Of a stretch of 64,000 nt of DNA, positions 32,111-43,600 are shown piece by piece. The DNA is taken from NCBI RefSeq assembly GCF_022605725.1, contig NC_065548.1, positions 13,859,644-13,923,643 of the forward strand, given 5' to 3'. Within the stretch, counting starts at the first letter, position 1. Every line of letters starts with the position of its first letter. Origin of the DNA: Anthonomus grandis grandis (Eukaryota > Arthropoda > Insecta > Coleoptera > Curculionidae). The notes beneath the pieces were generated by a model that was not told the origin of the DNA, made no database searches, and saw nothing but the letters and a program-made list of their open reading frames with translations. A program made the position numbers and the translations under genes.

Positions 32111-33584
32111 TAATTAATATTCCTGTTTCCAGTGCTCTTGAACTTCCTTACCCAATATGTCTAATTTTTGCTATATTATAATGATTTCTGTACAAACGAC
32201 GTACAAGGACATAAGAATCATTGTTTTTTTTTTAACTCACGAAAACAAAGAGCACGTTATGTCCCTGTAAAACGCTACATCGCAACTAAAATTTAACAAT
32301 GTTGCCAAACGTTTGTCAACTCTCTCGTTTCTCCGGAACATGCGTATTCTACCAGCGGCCTGACTTAAAAACGAAAATATTTCTGAGGGACCCTATACTA
32401 AATATTGAAAATAGGAAGCAAATAAAATTATTCATGTATTCAAAGAAATATGAACTCAATGATTATTACTTATACCCAGCAAAACAGGTAACTATTTATG
32501 GATTTCTTAAAGCAATATAGATTCCATTTTCTTTGTCAAAAACTGATATTTTCAGATTAACAAATATATATTTTTATCTTTTTCTTGTTATTTAAATCCA
32601 GTTTCCTTTAAGGTAATTTTCTATTTTAATGATTTGCCTAAAAATATGCTACTAATTTACGTGTTTATTTAATTCTTTAACAATTTTCTACTCATTAAAT
32701 TTTGTTATCATAAGAAATCGGCTGGTAATAAATTGATACGCGGAAAAATCCAGATTTCTGTCTAGATTGAGTGGAATACTTCAATATCATGTTATAATAT
32801 TTTGTTAATTTTTTTTTTTTTTAGTAGAGACATCACTTTTATCTCTAGTCCTCACCCGTTTTTGTTGTTTTATGAAAGTTTTTTTTTGTTATATTTATAA
32901 TAAATACAACATATTTAGGTCTGCCGCACTAAAAAAAAAGTATAGCCCAAAAAGGCTATAAGTTATCTTTAAACACACTGTAAAAAATGTGCAACTTAAA
33001 CAGGCGGACCTACATTAGCGTTTTTACAGTTAGTGTTTATTATATTTTTTCTTTATATATTATCGATCATCAGGCCAATACGCCGAAAAGAAAATTAAAT
33101 AATAATAATGCGTTTGATGGTTTAGTTTTACATCCGTATTCTATGTTCTTTTGTGACCGCATAAGGAAGTTTCTGTGCGTTGCCGCTGTTGTACAGTTTA
33201 CAGATAAAAAAAATCAAATAAAAAAAATAATAAAAATTATTTAAAAAAAAATAATACAAAAAATGTCTATATAGCTTTAGGTTATCTTTGCCCTAAATAA
33301 TTACAAAACATTCGATCAGCGATGGGCAGCTAAAATTAAATTGTCATTGAAAAAAAATGAAAAAAGAAAAAAAAATAATAAAAAGTAAAAAAAAGTTTGA
33401 ATGTGTGTGCATGTACGTTTCGTTGGAGTAAGTGGGTGTTTGTAAAATAGATTTTTTTTCTAAGATTATTGAGCGTCCGTCGATATATTTTTACGACTGA
33501 TTGAACGATCATTTGACGGACGTTCAACCGATTAGTTTATAATAAAAAGTTCACTAATATATTTTTTTATCAATGGAAATAAAC
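32111..33584. other. A/T-rich intergenic DNA without supported genes
   Basis: No recognisable coding. A small hairpin with arms TGAGCGTCCGTCGA and its near-complement lies at 33465-33530. Confidence 0.4.
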
Positions 33585-34600
33585 AGGGTGTGCCTGGCAA
33601 TTCAGGAATTTAGTCAAAATAAATGCCCTAGAAGGGCATAGAGGTTCGTTCACAAAAAAAAACTTAAGAAATGAGTCTGATCCGCCTTATTACACAAGTT
33701 TTAATCTAAAAAACTTAAGGGATGGATAAAAGTTTAACATAAGACGTTCTTTATTGGCACATCCTGTATATAGCGTGTGTACACAGGCTTTTTACAAAGC
33801 TTAAGCTATTGGTCCATTATGGGATGGGGTCACACATGACCTTATTGGAAAATCCTGTAAATAAAGTGTTTACACAAAGTTCTATCTCGGAAATCTAAGG
33901 AATTGGTCAAAATTTGACCATTAAACCCTCCTTATTGAGATATCCTGTATATAGAGTATCTACACGAGTTAAAGTCTAGAAAACTTAAGGAACTGGTCCA
34001 AATTTGACCATAACATTAACTTTATTGGGACATCCTGTAAATAGAGTGTTTACGCGCGTTTAAATTTAGAAAGTTTAGGGAAATGGTCAAAGCTTGACCA
34101 TAAAACTTAATTTTCGTGGACATCCTATGTATAGAACGTGTACACAAGTTTTAATCTAGAAAACTATTGGTCAAAATTTGACCATTAGACCCACTTTATA
34201 GGAAAGTTCTGTAGTGTCTGTTTACACGAGTTTCAATCTAGAAAATTTAAGATCATCCACCTTATTAGGACATCCTGTATGTATAGAAAGTCTTTACATA
34301 AGTTTATATCTAGAAAACTTAAAAAAATTGGTCCCACTTTGACCATTAGACCCACCTTATTTGAACATCCTGTTTATAGGGTGCTCACAAGATTTTAAAT
34401 CTAGAAAAATTAAGAAATATGTTCAAGTGTGACCATTAGACGATTTTTATGGGATATCCTGTATATGTAAATAGTAAATGCTTACATGAGTTTAAATCCA
34501 GAAAACCTAAGGAATTGGTCAAAATTTAATGATTATACTCCCCCTTATTGGGACATCCTGTATATAGACCGTGTTTACACGAGTTGGAATCTAGGAAACT
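33585..34600. repeat. Diverged ~95 bp tandem repeat, about 10-11 units
   Basis: Units contain GGGACATCCTGTATATAGAG, a (G/C)TTTACACGAGTTT word, TCTAGAAAACTTAAGG and GGTCAAAATTTGACCATTAGA. Starts fall near 33755, 33850, 33943, 34030, 34120, 34205, 34270, 34367, 34455 and 34555. Units differ by 10-25 percent and by small indels. Confidence 0.7.
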
Positions 34601-35680
34601 TTAGAAATATTGACAATACTCACAACTTCATTTTTTCATCCAGCTGCTAATGGAAATATTTACAATAAATTATGTTTAAATGAATAAATAAATATGGTGA
34701 TGCACACCCTGTATTAACTTCTAATGCCTTGGGTAAATATATATTTATTTCTCCTATTGTAAATCTGTTGTTAGTGAACTTTCTTTTATTTAAATTTAAA
34801 CTATTATTAGTTGTAAAAAAATATATTCCTCTTAAATAAATACGAATATTATACAGTGCGTATGGCATGCAACTAAAAATCTAGCTAACATTAGTAAATC
34901 CGTTAACACTGGGAAATTTCGATCGCCCATAGCACTGTTTAACACCTGTATATTAATCGAATATATTATTTTATTTTCTAACCTTAGTATTAAGCCATAT
35001 GACTTTAGGTGGATAAATTTGTAATTTTACCGCATAAGCCTTAAATTTTGTATCACATTTACAAGATGTGCATATTTTAGTTGAGCCATAACCAAACGTT
35101 TAGTTATTTTCCTTTATGACAAATAACTGTAAAAGTTAAGCCGAATAATTACATCTTACCGGTAATTCAATAGAGTAAATTCAAATCAAGTAAAACTTTT
35201 GGTTGTGGTTATTTGTAAGAACGAGATCGATTCTTAATTTGAAATGTAAAGGCGAATTTTCTCATAATATGTTCAACATATTTTTTCTATAGAGTTACTT
35301 TGTTGGAACCAGTACGATATGACGATAAGCTATTTCTCTTAAAATGTTTGGATATCTAAATGTTTAAGAAATAGTTTAATTGCTTGTATTTACTGGATAA
35401 CTATCAATATATGCCTTAACTTAGCCTTGTCACGAGGTAAAAGTAAACCTTAAGATAATTTAATTGTGATCTGTTTCGTATGCAGAGAACTCTTTTGGAT
35501 TTTTAGTTATATTATGTAAAAATCGTAATGATAAATACATCAGAAAAGAAATTTCATTGTTTTATTTTTTTCCATACAAGATTGGTGGATTAGTTTTATT
35601 GTTGGGTAAGTATTAAAATATGTCGAAAGTCTAACATAGTGCCCCAGTATAGCCCTCATTTTTATCGTAGAAAAAATAGA
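34601..35680. other. A/T-rich spacer before the minisatellite
   Basis: No gene, transposase or clear inverted repeat is visible. Confidence 0.4.
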
Positions 35681-37992
35681 GCAGACTGTCGACGTAAATC
35701 ATACAGCCGTCAATATTATTCGCAGAAAAACAACAGATTGCCGACGTGCATCGTACAGCTATCCGTTTTATTCTCAGAAAAGCAGACTAATGACGTGCAT
35801 CGTACAACCGTCGTTTTTATCCTCAGAAAAACACAGCAGACTAATGACGTGCATCGTACAACCGTCGTTTTTATCCTCAGAAAAACACAGCAGACTAATG
35901 ACGTGCATCGTACAACCGTCGTTTTTATCCTCAGAAAAACACAGCAGACTAATGACGTGCATCGTACAACCGTCGTTTTTATTCTCAGAAAAACCCAGCA
36001 GACTAATGACGTGCATCGTACAACCGTCGTTTTTATTCTCAGAAAAACCCAGCAGACTAATGACGTGCATCGTACAACCGTCGTTTTTATTCTCAGAAAA
36101 ACCCAGCAGACTAATGACGTGCATCGTACAACCGTCGTTTTTATTCTCAGAAAAACCCAGCAGACTAATGACGTGCATCGTACAACCGTCGTTTTTATTC
36201 TCAGAAAAATACAGCAGACTCATGACGTGCATCGTACAACCGTCGTTTTTATTCTCAGAAAAATACAGCAGACTAATGACGTGCATCGTACAACCGTCGT
36301 TTTTATTCTCAGAAAAACCCAGCAGACTAATGACGTGCATCGTACAACCGTCGTTTTTATTCTCAGAAAAATACAGCAGACTAATGACGTGCATCGTACA
36401 ACCGTCGTTTTTATTCTCAGAAAAACCCAGCAGACTAATGACGTGCATCGTACAACCGTCGTTTTTATTCTCAGAAAAATACAGCAGACTCATGACGTGC
36501 ATCGTACAACCGCCGTTTTTATTCTCAGAAAAATACAGCAGACTAATGACGTGCATCGTACAACCGTCGTTTTTATTCTCAGAAAAACCCAGCAGACTAA
36601 TGACGTGCATCGTACAACCGTCGTTTTTATTCTCAGAAAAATACAGCAGACTAATGACGTGCATCGTACAACCGTCGTTTTTATTCTCAGAAAAACACAG
36701 CAGACTAATGACGTGCATCGTACAACCGTCGTTTTTATTCTCAGAAAAACACAGCAGACTAATGACGTGCATCGTACAGCCATCCTTTTTATTCTCAGAA
36801 AAACACAGCAGACTAATGACGTGCATCGTACAACCGTCGTTTTTATTCTCAGAAAAATACAGCAGACTAATGACGTGCATCGTACAACCGTCGTTTTTAT
36901 TCTCAGAAAAATACAGCAGACTAATGACGTGCATCGTACAACCGTCGTTTTTATTCTCAGAAAAACCCAGCAGACTAATGACGTGCATCGTACAACCGTC
37001 GTTTTTATTCTCAGAAAAATACAGCAGACTCATGACGTGCATCGTACAACCGTCGTTTTTATTCTCAGAAAAATACAGCAGACTAATGACGTGCATCGTA
37101 CAACCGTCGTTTTTATTCTCAGAAAAACCCAGCAGACTAATGACGTGCATCGTACAACCGTCGTTTTTATTCTCAGAAAAATACAGCAGACTAATGACGT
37201 GCATCGTACAACCGTCGTTTTTATTCTCAGAAAAACCCAGCAGACTAATGACGTGCATCGTACAACCGTCGTTTTTATCCTCAGAAAAACACAGCAGACT
37301 AATGACGTGCATCGTACAACCGTCGTTTTTATCCTCAGAAAAACACAGCAGACTAATGACGTGCATCGTACAACCGTCGTTTTTATTCTCAGAAAAACAC
37401 AGCAGACTAATCACGTGCATCGTACAACCGTCGTTTTTATTCTCAGAAAAACACAGCAAACTAATGACGTGCATCGTACAGCCATCCTTTTTATTCTCAG
37501 AAAAACACAGCAGACTAATGACGTGCATCGTACAACCGTCGTTTTTATTCTCAGAAAAATACAGCAGACTAATGACGTGCATCGTACAACCGTCGTTTTT
37601 ATTCTCAGAAAAATACAGCAGACTAATGACGTGCATCGTACAACCGTCGTTTTTATTCTCAGAAAAATACAGCAGACTAATGACGTGCATCGTACAACCG
37701 TCGTTTTTATTCTCAGAAAAATACAGCAGACTAATGACGTGCATCGTACAACCGTCGTTTTTATTCTCAGAAAAATACAGCAGACTAATGACGTGCATCG
37801 TACAACCGTCGTTTTTATTCTCAGAAAAATACAGCAGACTAATGACGTGCATCGTACAACCGTCGTTTTTATTCTCAGAAAAATACCTCAGACTAATGAC
37901 GTGCATCGTACAACCGTCGTTTTTATTCTCAGAAAAACCCAGCAGACTAATGACGTGCATCGTACAACCGTCATTTTTATTCTTAGAGAAGC
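35681..37992. repeat. 54 bp minisatellite, 40 full units without length change
   Basis: Units begin CAGACTAATGACGTGCATCG. Unit starts run from 35783 to 37943, exactly 40 x 54 bp, with no insertion or deletion. Two decayed units (35681-35782) and one partial unit lie at the edges. Variation is confined mainly to three sites: TCCTCA/TTCTCA, then CAC/CCC/TAC before AG, and rare changes (ACTCAT; GCCATCC in units 19 and 32). The 13-unit (702 bp) offset between units 19 and 32 reveals a segmental duplication inside the array. Because 54 is divisible by three, long open frames exist in three of six frames. I treat them as non-coding. Confidence 0.92.
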
Positions 37993-38099
37993 ACTTGAAG
38001 TGGTTCCATTTGTCCTTTTAAATTGTTGACAAAACATTAAAAGTTGACACAGTAAACTGATGTGCACGTTTTTGGGTATTAATGAATAACACACAAGTA

Positions 38100-39526
38100 G
38101 ATGTAATAAACATTTTTTATTCAAACCTATATTCTTACATAATATACATAGTACAAAAAAATTATATCCCTCGAGAGGGATGAAAAAGGAAAACACTTTC
38201 TGTACAAAACTTACAAACCTACAAACTGTACAATATAACTTGTAAGCAAATAAATTACTGTTTTTTTAGAAACAATATACATATTTATAAGTTATAAACT
38301 AAACTATACAAAAATTTCCATAAAAGCCTCACGGCTTAATGTAAGGAATTAAAACGTCAACCGTTTTATTAACAAAAAAAAATCGAGATCACTTTTCAAT
38401 AACAATGCTGTCTGTATGAATAATCGAAATTGCCCCGTAGCAAAAACGAACAAATAAGGGAAAATTCTATTTGATTTGTCGAGAAAACAAAAGGAAAAAG
38501 TTCGATTGGCACTTTTAAATAGCACTTTCGTGTTTTACTTTTCCATTAAAGACACAATATTCATTAGCAGAGGTGTTTATAATAAAAGTAAATTTTAAAT
38601 ATCCATTTATATTATAATAATTTTTTCAACAGGCACAGTATTACACGTTCTTAAAAATAACACTGGTACTTGACATAAATAGATAATACAACCCACCGTG
38701 AACACTAAAAAACCAAATTAACCCTCAGGAAGTGCGTTAATTTACAGAAAAAAAAAAATAGTGCTCTTCGGCAAGTTTTAAACGAAAACTGACCCCTCCG
38801 GCCACAACATACAAAAAGTGTAAACAGGCTAAATACAAGGTCTGCGTGTCAGAACAGACACAAAAATCTACAACAGGAAGTTTTACCGTGCAACTTGCAA
38901 CCAAATTTAAAGTCTGCTTTGTACAGGGTCGTCTACCAGTATGTACATTATACGGGGTAGCCATGGGTTTTTAAAGTGGGACTTAATAGGTTTCAGAATA
39001 AATGATTTAAAGACAAAAAGTCTTTATAAACATATATGCGCAATTTTTCAGTTTACAAGTTTACGAAAAAAAGTGTTGTTTTTATCATAACACAAAAAGT
39101 ACTGAGTTTTTTAAATGATGTTTGTTTAGGATAATAATACAATAATAATTTAATTTGCTTTAATTGTAATAGGATTGACGTCACTGTGTATTATTATTAA
39201 AAGCAAACATGCCCGAAAGTTAAAAACACCTAAAAGTAATATTCATTCTAAATATTTTTGTTCCTGAAACTCTGTCACCCTAAACCTCAAAAACTAACGT
39301 GCAAAGGTAATATCTGATGTTGTATTGTGCTTCTGGACTATTTAATAATTAGACCAAATTTTAAACTGCACACCCATTGCCATTTATGTTTCTATGAGCG
39401 TTTTGTCTTCAAATGAGTTTTTTCTAGAACCTACTAAACTCCTGTTATAAAAAACCTGCACACCCTATATAGGGTGGAAACGGGATCGGCGTATTTACAT
39501 CCAATTTACACAAAATTTAATTATTA
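38100..39526 (-). other. Probable 3' UTR of the KDM3-type gene
   Basis: The stop codon is at 39527-39529, and the first strong - strand AATAAA is at 38121-38116. No other coding signal is seen. The UTR would end about 110 bp from the minisatellite. Confidence 0.45.
38116..38121 (-). terminator. Candidate polyadenylation signal (AATAAA)
   Basis: AATAAA on the - strand, 1.4 kb after the KDM3 stop codon, in an A/T-rich context. Other weaker A-rich signals exist between them. Confidence 0.35.
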
Positions 39527-40645
39527 TTACACGGAATCGCATTCGGCCGACGAGTCGGGATTATCGACCGCCACAGCTCGTCTACCGAGCCGATTGTTCA
39601 CAATCGACCCCAAAGTGCCCAAAGCGTCTTTCACGGCATGATAAATAATATTCTTAATCTGCAGTTTGTCCTCGTGGTTGGTGTGAGTGTCGCTCAGACC
39701 GCGAAACTCTTGAGTCAAGTGGAAACAGTGCGCCACGTTCTCCGGACTAACGAAATCCTCGGCAACCTTAATGCAATTGTGAAGATTTCGCACCTGGTGG
39801 GGAGCACCGGCCGGTATGAAAACCGCATCTCCGAGACACTGAACTATTGCGTAACCCTCGACCCCATATTCTTTATAAAGTCTTTCTCGTAAAGGCCCGT
39901 CCAGGTAACCGCTTTGATCATGAATCGGATCGTTATGCGGCTCCAGCCTTCCTCCCCGTTCCACGGTCACTTTATTCAATAAATCCCGGATTTTATCGGC
40001 GTCCCGGGCGTTGTAAATGTGCCACAATGCTCCCGGCAGTTCACCCTTGTCCCGCACCCGTCGCCTCGTTAAAATATCACATCCAGCTTCGTCGATGGCC
40101 CGAAAAGCTTCTTTAATATGCTCGTCGGTGTCGCCATCTTTCGGTATGCCCACATAAACCATCACGTTAACCGCATCGCTAACATCCAAATGGAGATTGG
40201 TCGTTCCTTTGTTCGGGTGCAACGCGGAACCGTAAGCGTTATACATTTTAGGTCCCAAGTCCGGTTTTACGAAACAATCCGGCAACCGTGAGGCCAAATT
40301 AAGGCGTCCGCTCCTCTGGGTATAGTCTTGTAACGGCAACGCCGCCATTAAATCTTTGAATCTCGTGGGGAGCATGTCGGCGAAATCTTCGCCCGGCGGC
40401 CAGTCTTTCAACTTAAGCAGCATCGGTTGGCCTCGGTCGTCTTTAAGTCGTTTCGACGCGTCCTCGAAACCTTCCCAGAATTTGCGCATCGGCTGGTTCG
40501 GGACCAGGTTGCCGGTCATGCAGTTGATCAGATCGTTCTTTTCGTCGCCGAAATCGCGAGCGAACGCTTCCGGGCTCCAGAGATCTCTGTCGATCGTCTT
40601 GCAGACGTCCGATACTATCACAGGTTGACCACGTTTCCATTGATC
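39527..40645 (-). CDS. Kdm3: KDM3 terminal exon: JmjC domain
   Basis: The acceptor (ctttatttgcag on the - strand) is just above 40645. The exon starts [14 protein letters not shown] and ends with TAA at 39527. It contains the whole catalytic JmjC fold: [17 protein letters not shown] supplies the HxD iron ligands, [14 protein letters not shown] supplies the distal His, and [13 protein letters not shown] is the characteristic KDM3 C-terminal strand. It is GC-rich compared with the flanks, as expected for a conserved exon. The upstream open frame to 40804 is intronic read-through. Confidence 0.95.
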   Translation of the reverse strand, partial: DQWKRGQPVIVSDVCKTIDRDLWSPEAFARDFGDEKNDLINCMTGNLVPNQPMRKFWEGFEDASKRLKDDRGQPMLLKLKDWPPGEDFADMLPTRFKDLMAALPLQDYTQRSGRLNLASRLPDCFVKPDLGPKMYNAYGSALHPNKGTTNLHLDVSDAVNVMVYVGIPKDGDTDEHIKEAFRAIDEAGCDILTRRRVRDKGELPGALWHIYNARDADKIRDLLNKVTVERGGRLEPHNDPIHDQSGYLDGPLRERLYKEYGVEGYAIVQCLGDAVFIPAGAPHQVRNLHNCIKVAEDFVSPENVAHCFHLTQEFRGLSDTHTNHEDKLQIKNIIYHAVKDALGTLGSIVNNRLGRRAVAVDNPDSSAECDSV

Positions 40646-43600
40646 CTGCAAATAAAGAGAAAAATCATTTAGAAATACAGTTACAAATATTGGATTTAGG
40701 ACTAAAAGTACGAGGAAAACAATACTAAAAAAAAGGATTTTCCCACGGAGAAACATGGTCATTTTCAAGCAAATCGATGATAATAATCTGATCACCAAGA
40801 ACATATTTCGGAATTAGGATTTACAGCTTCCGTCAAGAAATTGGAAAGAAAATACACTGACGAACTAGTTAGTTTTCTAGGAATGAAGCATTTAACATGG
40901 TCACCTTTCCAAAAAAGAATACTGTACTTTTTAATGTCGAAGGTAAGTATCATACCCTGCGATCTCGGATTACCAAAATGAATTCATATAAAGCTTTCTT
41001 CAATCTCCCTAGATGGCGGTAGTATGAAGGTAGAAGTCAGGCAACCCTCGCGTACCTTTACTACCTGATGACGAATATAAAACTCCGATCGATATGATTC
41101 TATGGTTGTGATTCACATACATTACATTTTGTTTATTTTGCTACGCTACGTTCGAGTTCGCCGCTACTTTTGTGCTTCATTTTGTGTTTGTTTAGTTTAT
41201 TTAGTGACAATTTTGCTCTGTTTCTCAAGAACTTTATAAGACTTATAGTACTGTTATTTGCCACTGCAATTGGAGATTTAAATGTAAGTAGAATGCTTTT
41301 CCTTTTTCCATATTTATTATTTTTATATAATATCCATTCCATAAATGTATTAATTAATATATTTTAACATTTATAAATTTGCCTATATAAAATACAGGGT
41401 GTTTGTTAAACATGGGGCAAAATTTCAAAGGGGTTATTCTCTGAACTGCTCTGAAAATATTTTGTCTTTAATGCTTTTTGATTTTGGGTGCTTCGTTTCT
41501 AAGATACAATGGCAAAAAGAATTTCGGTAATAAAGACAATTTATGACCCAAAATGTTGACTCTATGCCCCCTGCTCGAATGCAAAAATCCAAATCTTCTC
41601 ATACATACATAAATTCATAAGTACATAAAAATTATGAAAAAATTTCTTCAGCCATTATACAGAACCTACTTAATTATTTTCGTTTTTTTATTTTATTACA
41701 GTTTAACATATAATATTTAAAAAAAACATTATTTTAATATTTTTTTCTAGATGCTAGAAGATAGTATATACACTCACAGACAAAAATATTGCCTATCACT
41801 ATTTTCATCACAATCACTATTTTGTATTTATCTTTTTTTCTTTGAAATGTTGTGTTTTTTATTGTTATGCTAAAACGTTTTACGTATATTACAATTTATT
41901 AGAAATAAAAAAAATGGAACAAATAATTTTGAAATGGAAAAAAATATACCTATCTTTAAAAAAAAACTCAAAATAAAAAAAGCAATATTTTTATCTGTGA
42001 GTGCATTTTATATATTTATATGTAGGTAATAGAAATTTATCACCAAATTTCAGTCTAAAAGTAGAAAAAGAATTCAATAATTTCCTAGGTACCTTGAATG
42101 CAAATTATTTTATAATTATTCCTATAATCCTATAAGGATTATAGATGGCCTGGGTTACTGGGAATTTTCTTATTTCAGTTATAAATAATCAGGTACAAAC
42201 AAAAATTTGGGTAAATTAGATAGGTACCTCTTAAATTCTTAGGATCAATTTCTTTTATGAATTAATTTTCTTTTATTATAATAATTTTCTTATATTATAA
42301 TACCTACAGTATCATATTATTTTTAAAGGTATAATAATTATAGCAAAATGAAATGAAATTTATTGTAATTCTCAATTATGTAATTTTATTTTTCTTTCAC
42401 AATACATATATAAAAATTTTGATTTTCATGAATATTTTATTACCTATCTACAGTGTGTCCACCCTAAAGTATCCCCACCCCTGTAAAATTTTTGTTTTTT
42501 AACCGATTTTCATTTATTTATTTTTTTGGTTGATATGTCGCGACGAATTTCTTTTCGTACATATAATAAGCAAACCTTGTTTCAGGGTCATACTTTTGGG
42601 TAATTAGGGGGAGTCAAATTTCAAAAATTCTAAAAATTAGGGCAATTTTTAGAATTTTTGTGGCAATGGAATCTTAATCAGAATCACTGAAACCCCCTTA
42701 TACGAATTTTTAGCTCTTTACTATACAGGGGTGTTTTAATAAAATGTTCATAAATTTTTATAAAAATCGATAATTAGACCCCTATATCGAATCACCCTCT
42801 AACAATATAATAATTTTAAGTTCAAAAATATCAATACCTTATACAGGGTGGTCCGATATATGGATCAAATCAACAACTTTTTATTAAATTTATGGAAATT
42901 TCATTAAAACACCGTGTACATTAGAGAGCTCAAAATTTGCATACAGGGGGTTTGTGATGATGCTGATTAAGATTCCAATGTCAAAAAAAATTTAAAAATT
43001 GCACTAATATGATTTAAAAGACTAGTTTCGCAGGTGAGTAAAAAATATATGTCATAAAAAATACCAATAAAATATTTGACCATAAATCTAATATGAAAAG
43101 GGAGTTACTATAGAAATTTACATAATTAATTTTACATAAATCGTAATAATTTACTTTTTTTTCTTTATATTAGGGTCTGCCAGAGGACGAAGCTGATCAA
43201 AAGGATGAGGCCCGAACCGAATTTTGTAGCGTACCAGATAAGTTGCCATCGAACAACATACGGCCCATTGAGGTACAGGCACTTAGATATGTTCCTGGGT
43301 ATTTCGTGAAAAAAATAGGCAGTGCAAAAATGAAATGCATATGTAAATCAATTTTCCTAAAACATACCTCTGATGACGCAGAAAGCGAAATTTTTTTAAA
43401 AGCAAAAGAGTATATTAAAGGACAAAAACATTTAAAGTATGTTAATTCTGAATTTTTGGATAAAATAAAAATGCTATAGCTTTAATAAAATATATTTTCA
43501 ATAGAGATTTTCATAGAAAAAAACAAGTACCTTACACATTGAAAACTTTAAATAGTAGGATCTGTCTGACTGACTGTTTATATGATGAAGAAATTAAAAA

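Larger units (their letters stand above)
41170..43479 (+). pseudogene. Exon-like pair, possible transposase-derived fragment in the KDM3 intron
   Basis: 41170-41283 encodes a hydrophobic peptide ending ATAIGDLN before GTAAGT. 43174-43479, after an ATATTAG acceptor, encodes [12 protein letters not shown], then [20 protein letters not shown] and a Lys-rich end with a stop at 43477. Both are phase 0, so they could splice into about 139 residues. The ALRYVxGYxxKK word resembles the C-terminal part of P/THAP9-type transposases. I would not call this a host gene. Confidence 0.3.

Noticed and set aside
35681..37992. CRISPR array
   Set aside because: Head-to-tail 54 bp units without unique spacers; the window is eukaryotic.
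35639..38029. Repeat protein encoded by the minisatellite
   Set aside because: Equally long open frames exist on both strands because the stop-free unit is a multiple of three; no start context, splice site or recognised domain.
38737..38964. Small - strand gene of 75 codons
   Set aside because: Lies in the probable KDM3 3' UTR; no homology or splice support.
39638..40672. Several + strand frames opposite the JmjC exon
   Set aside because: Antisense shadows of a conserved GC-rich exon.
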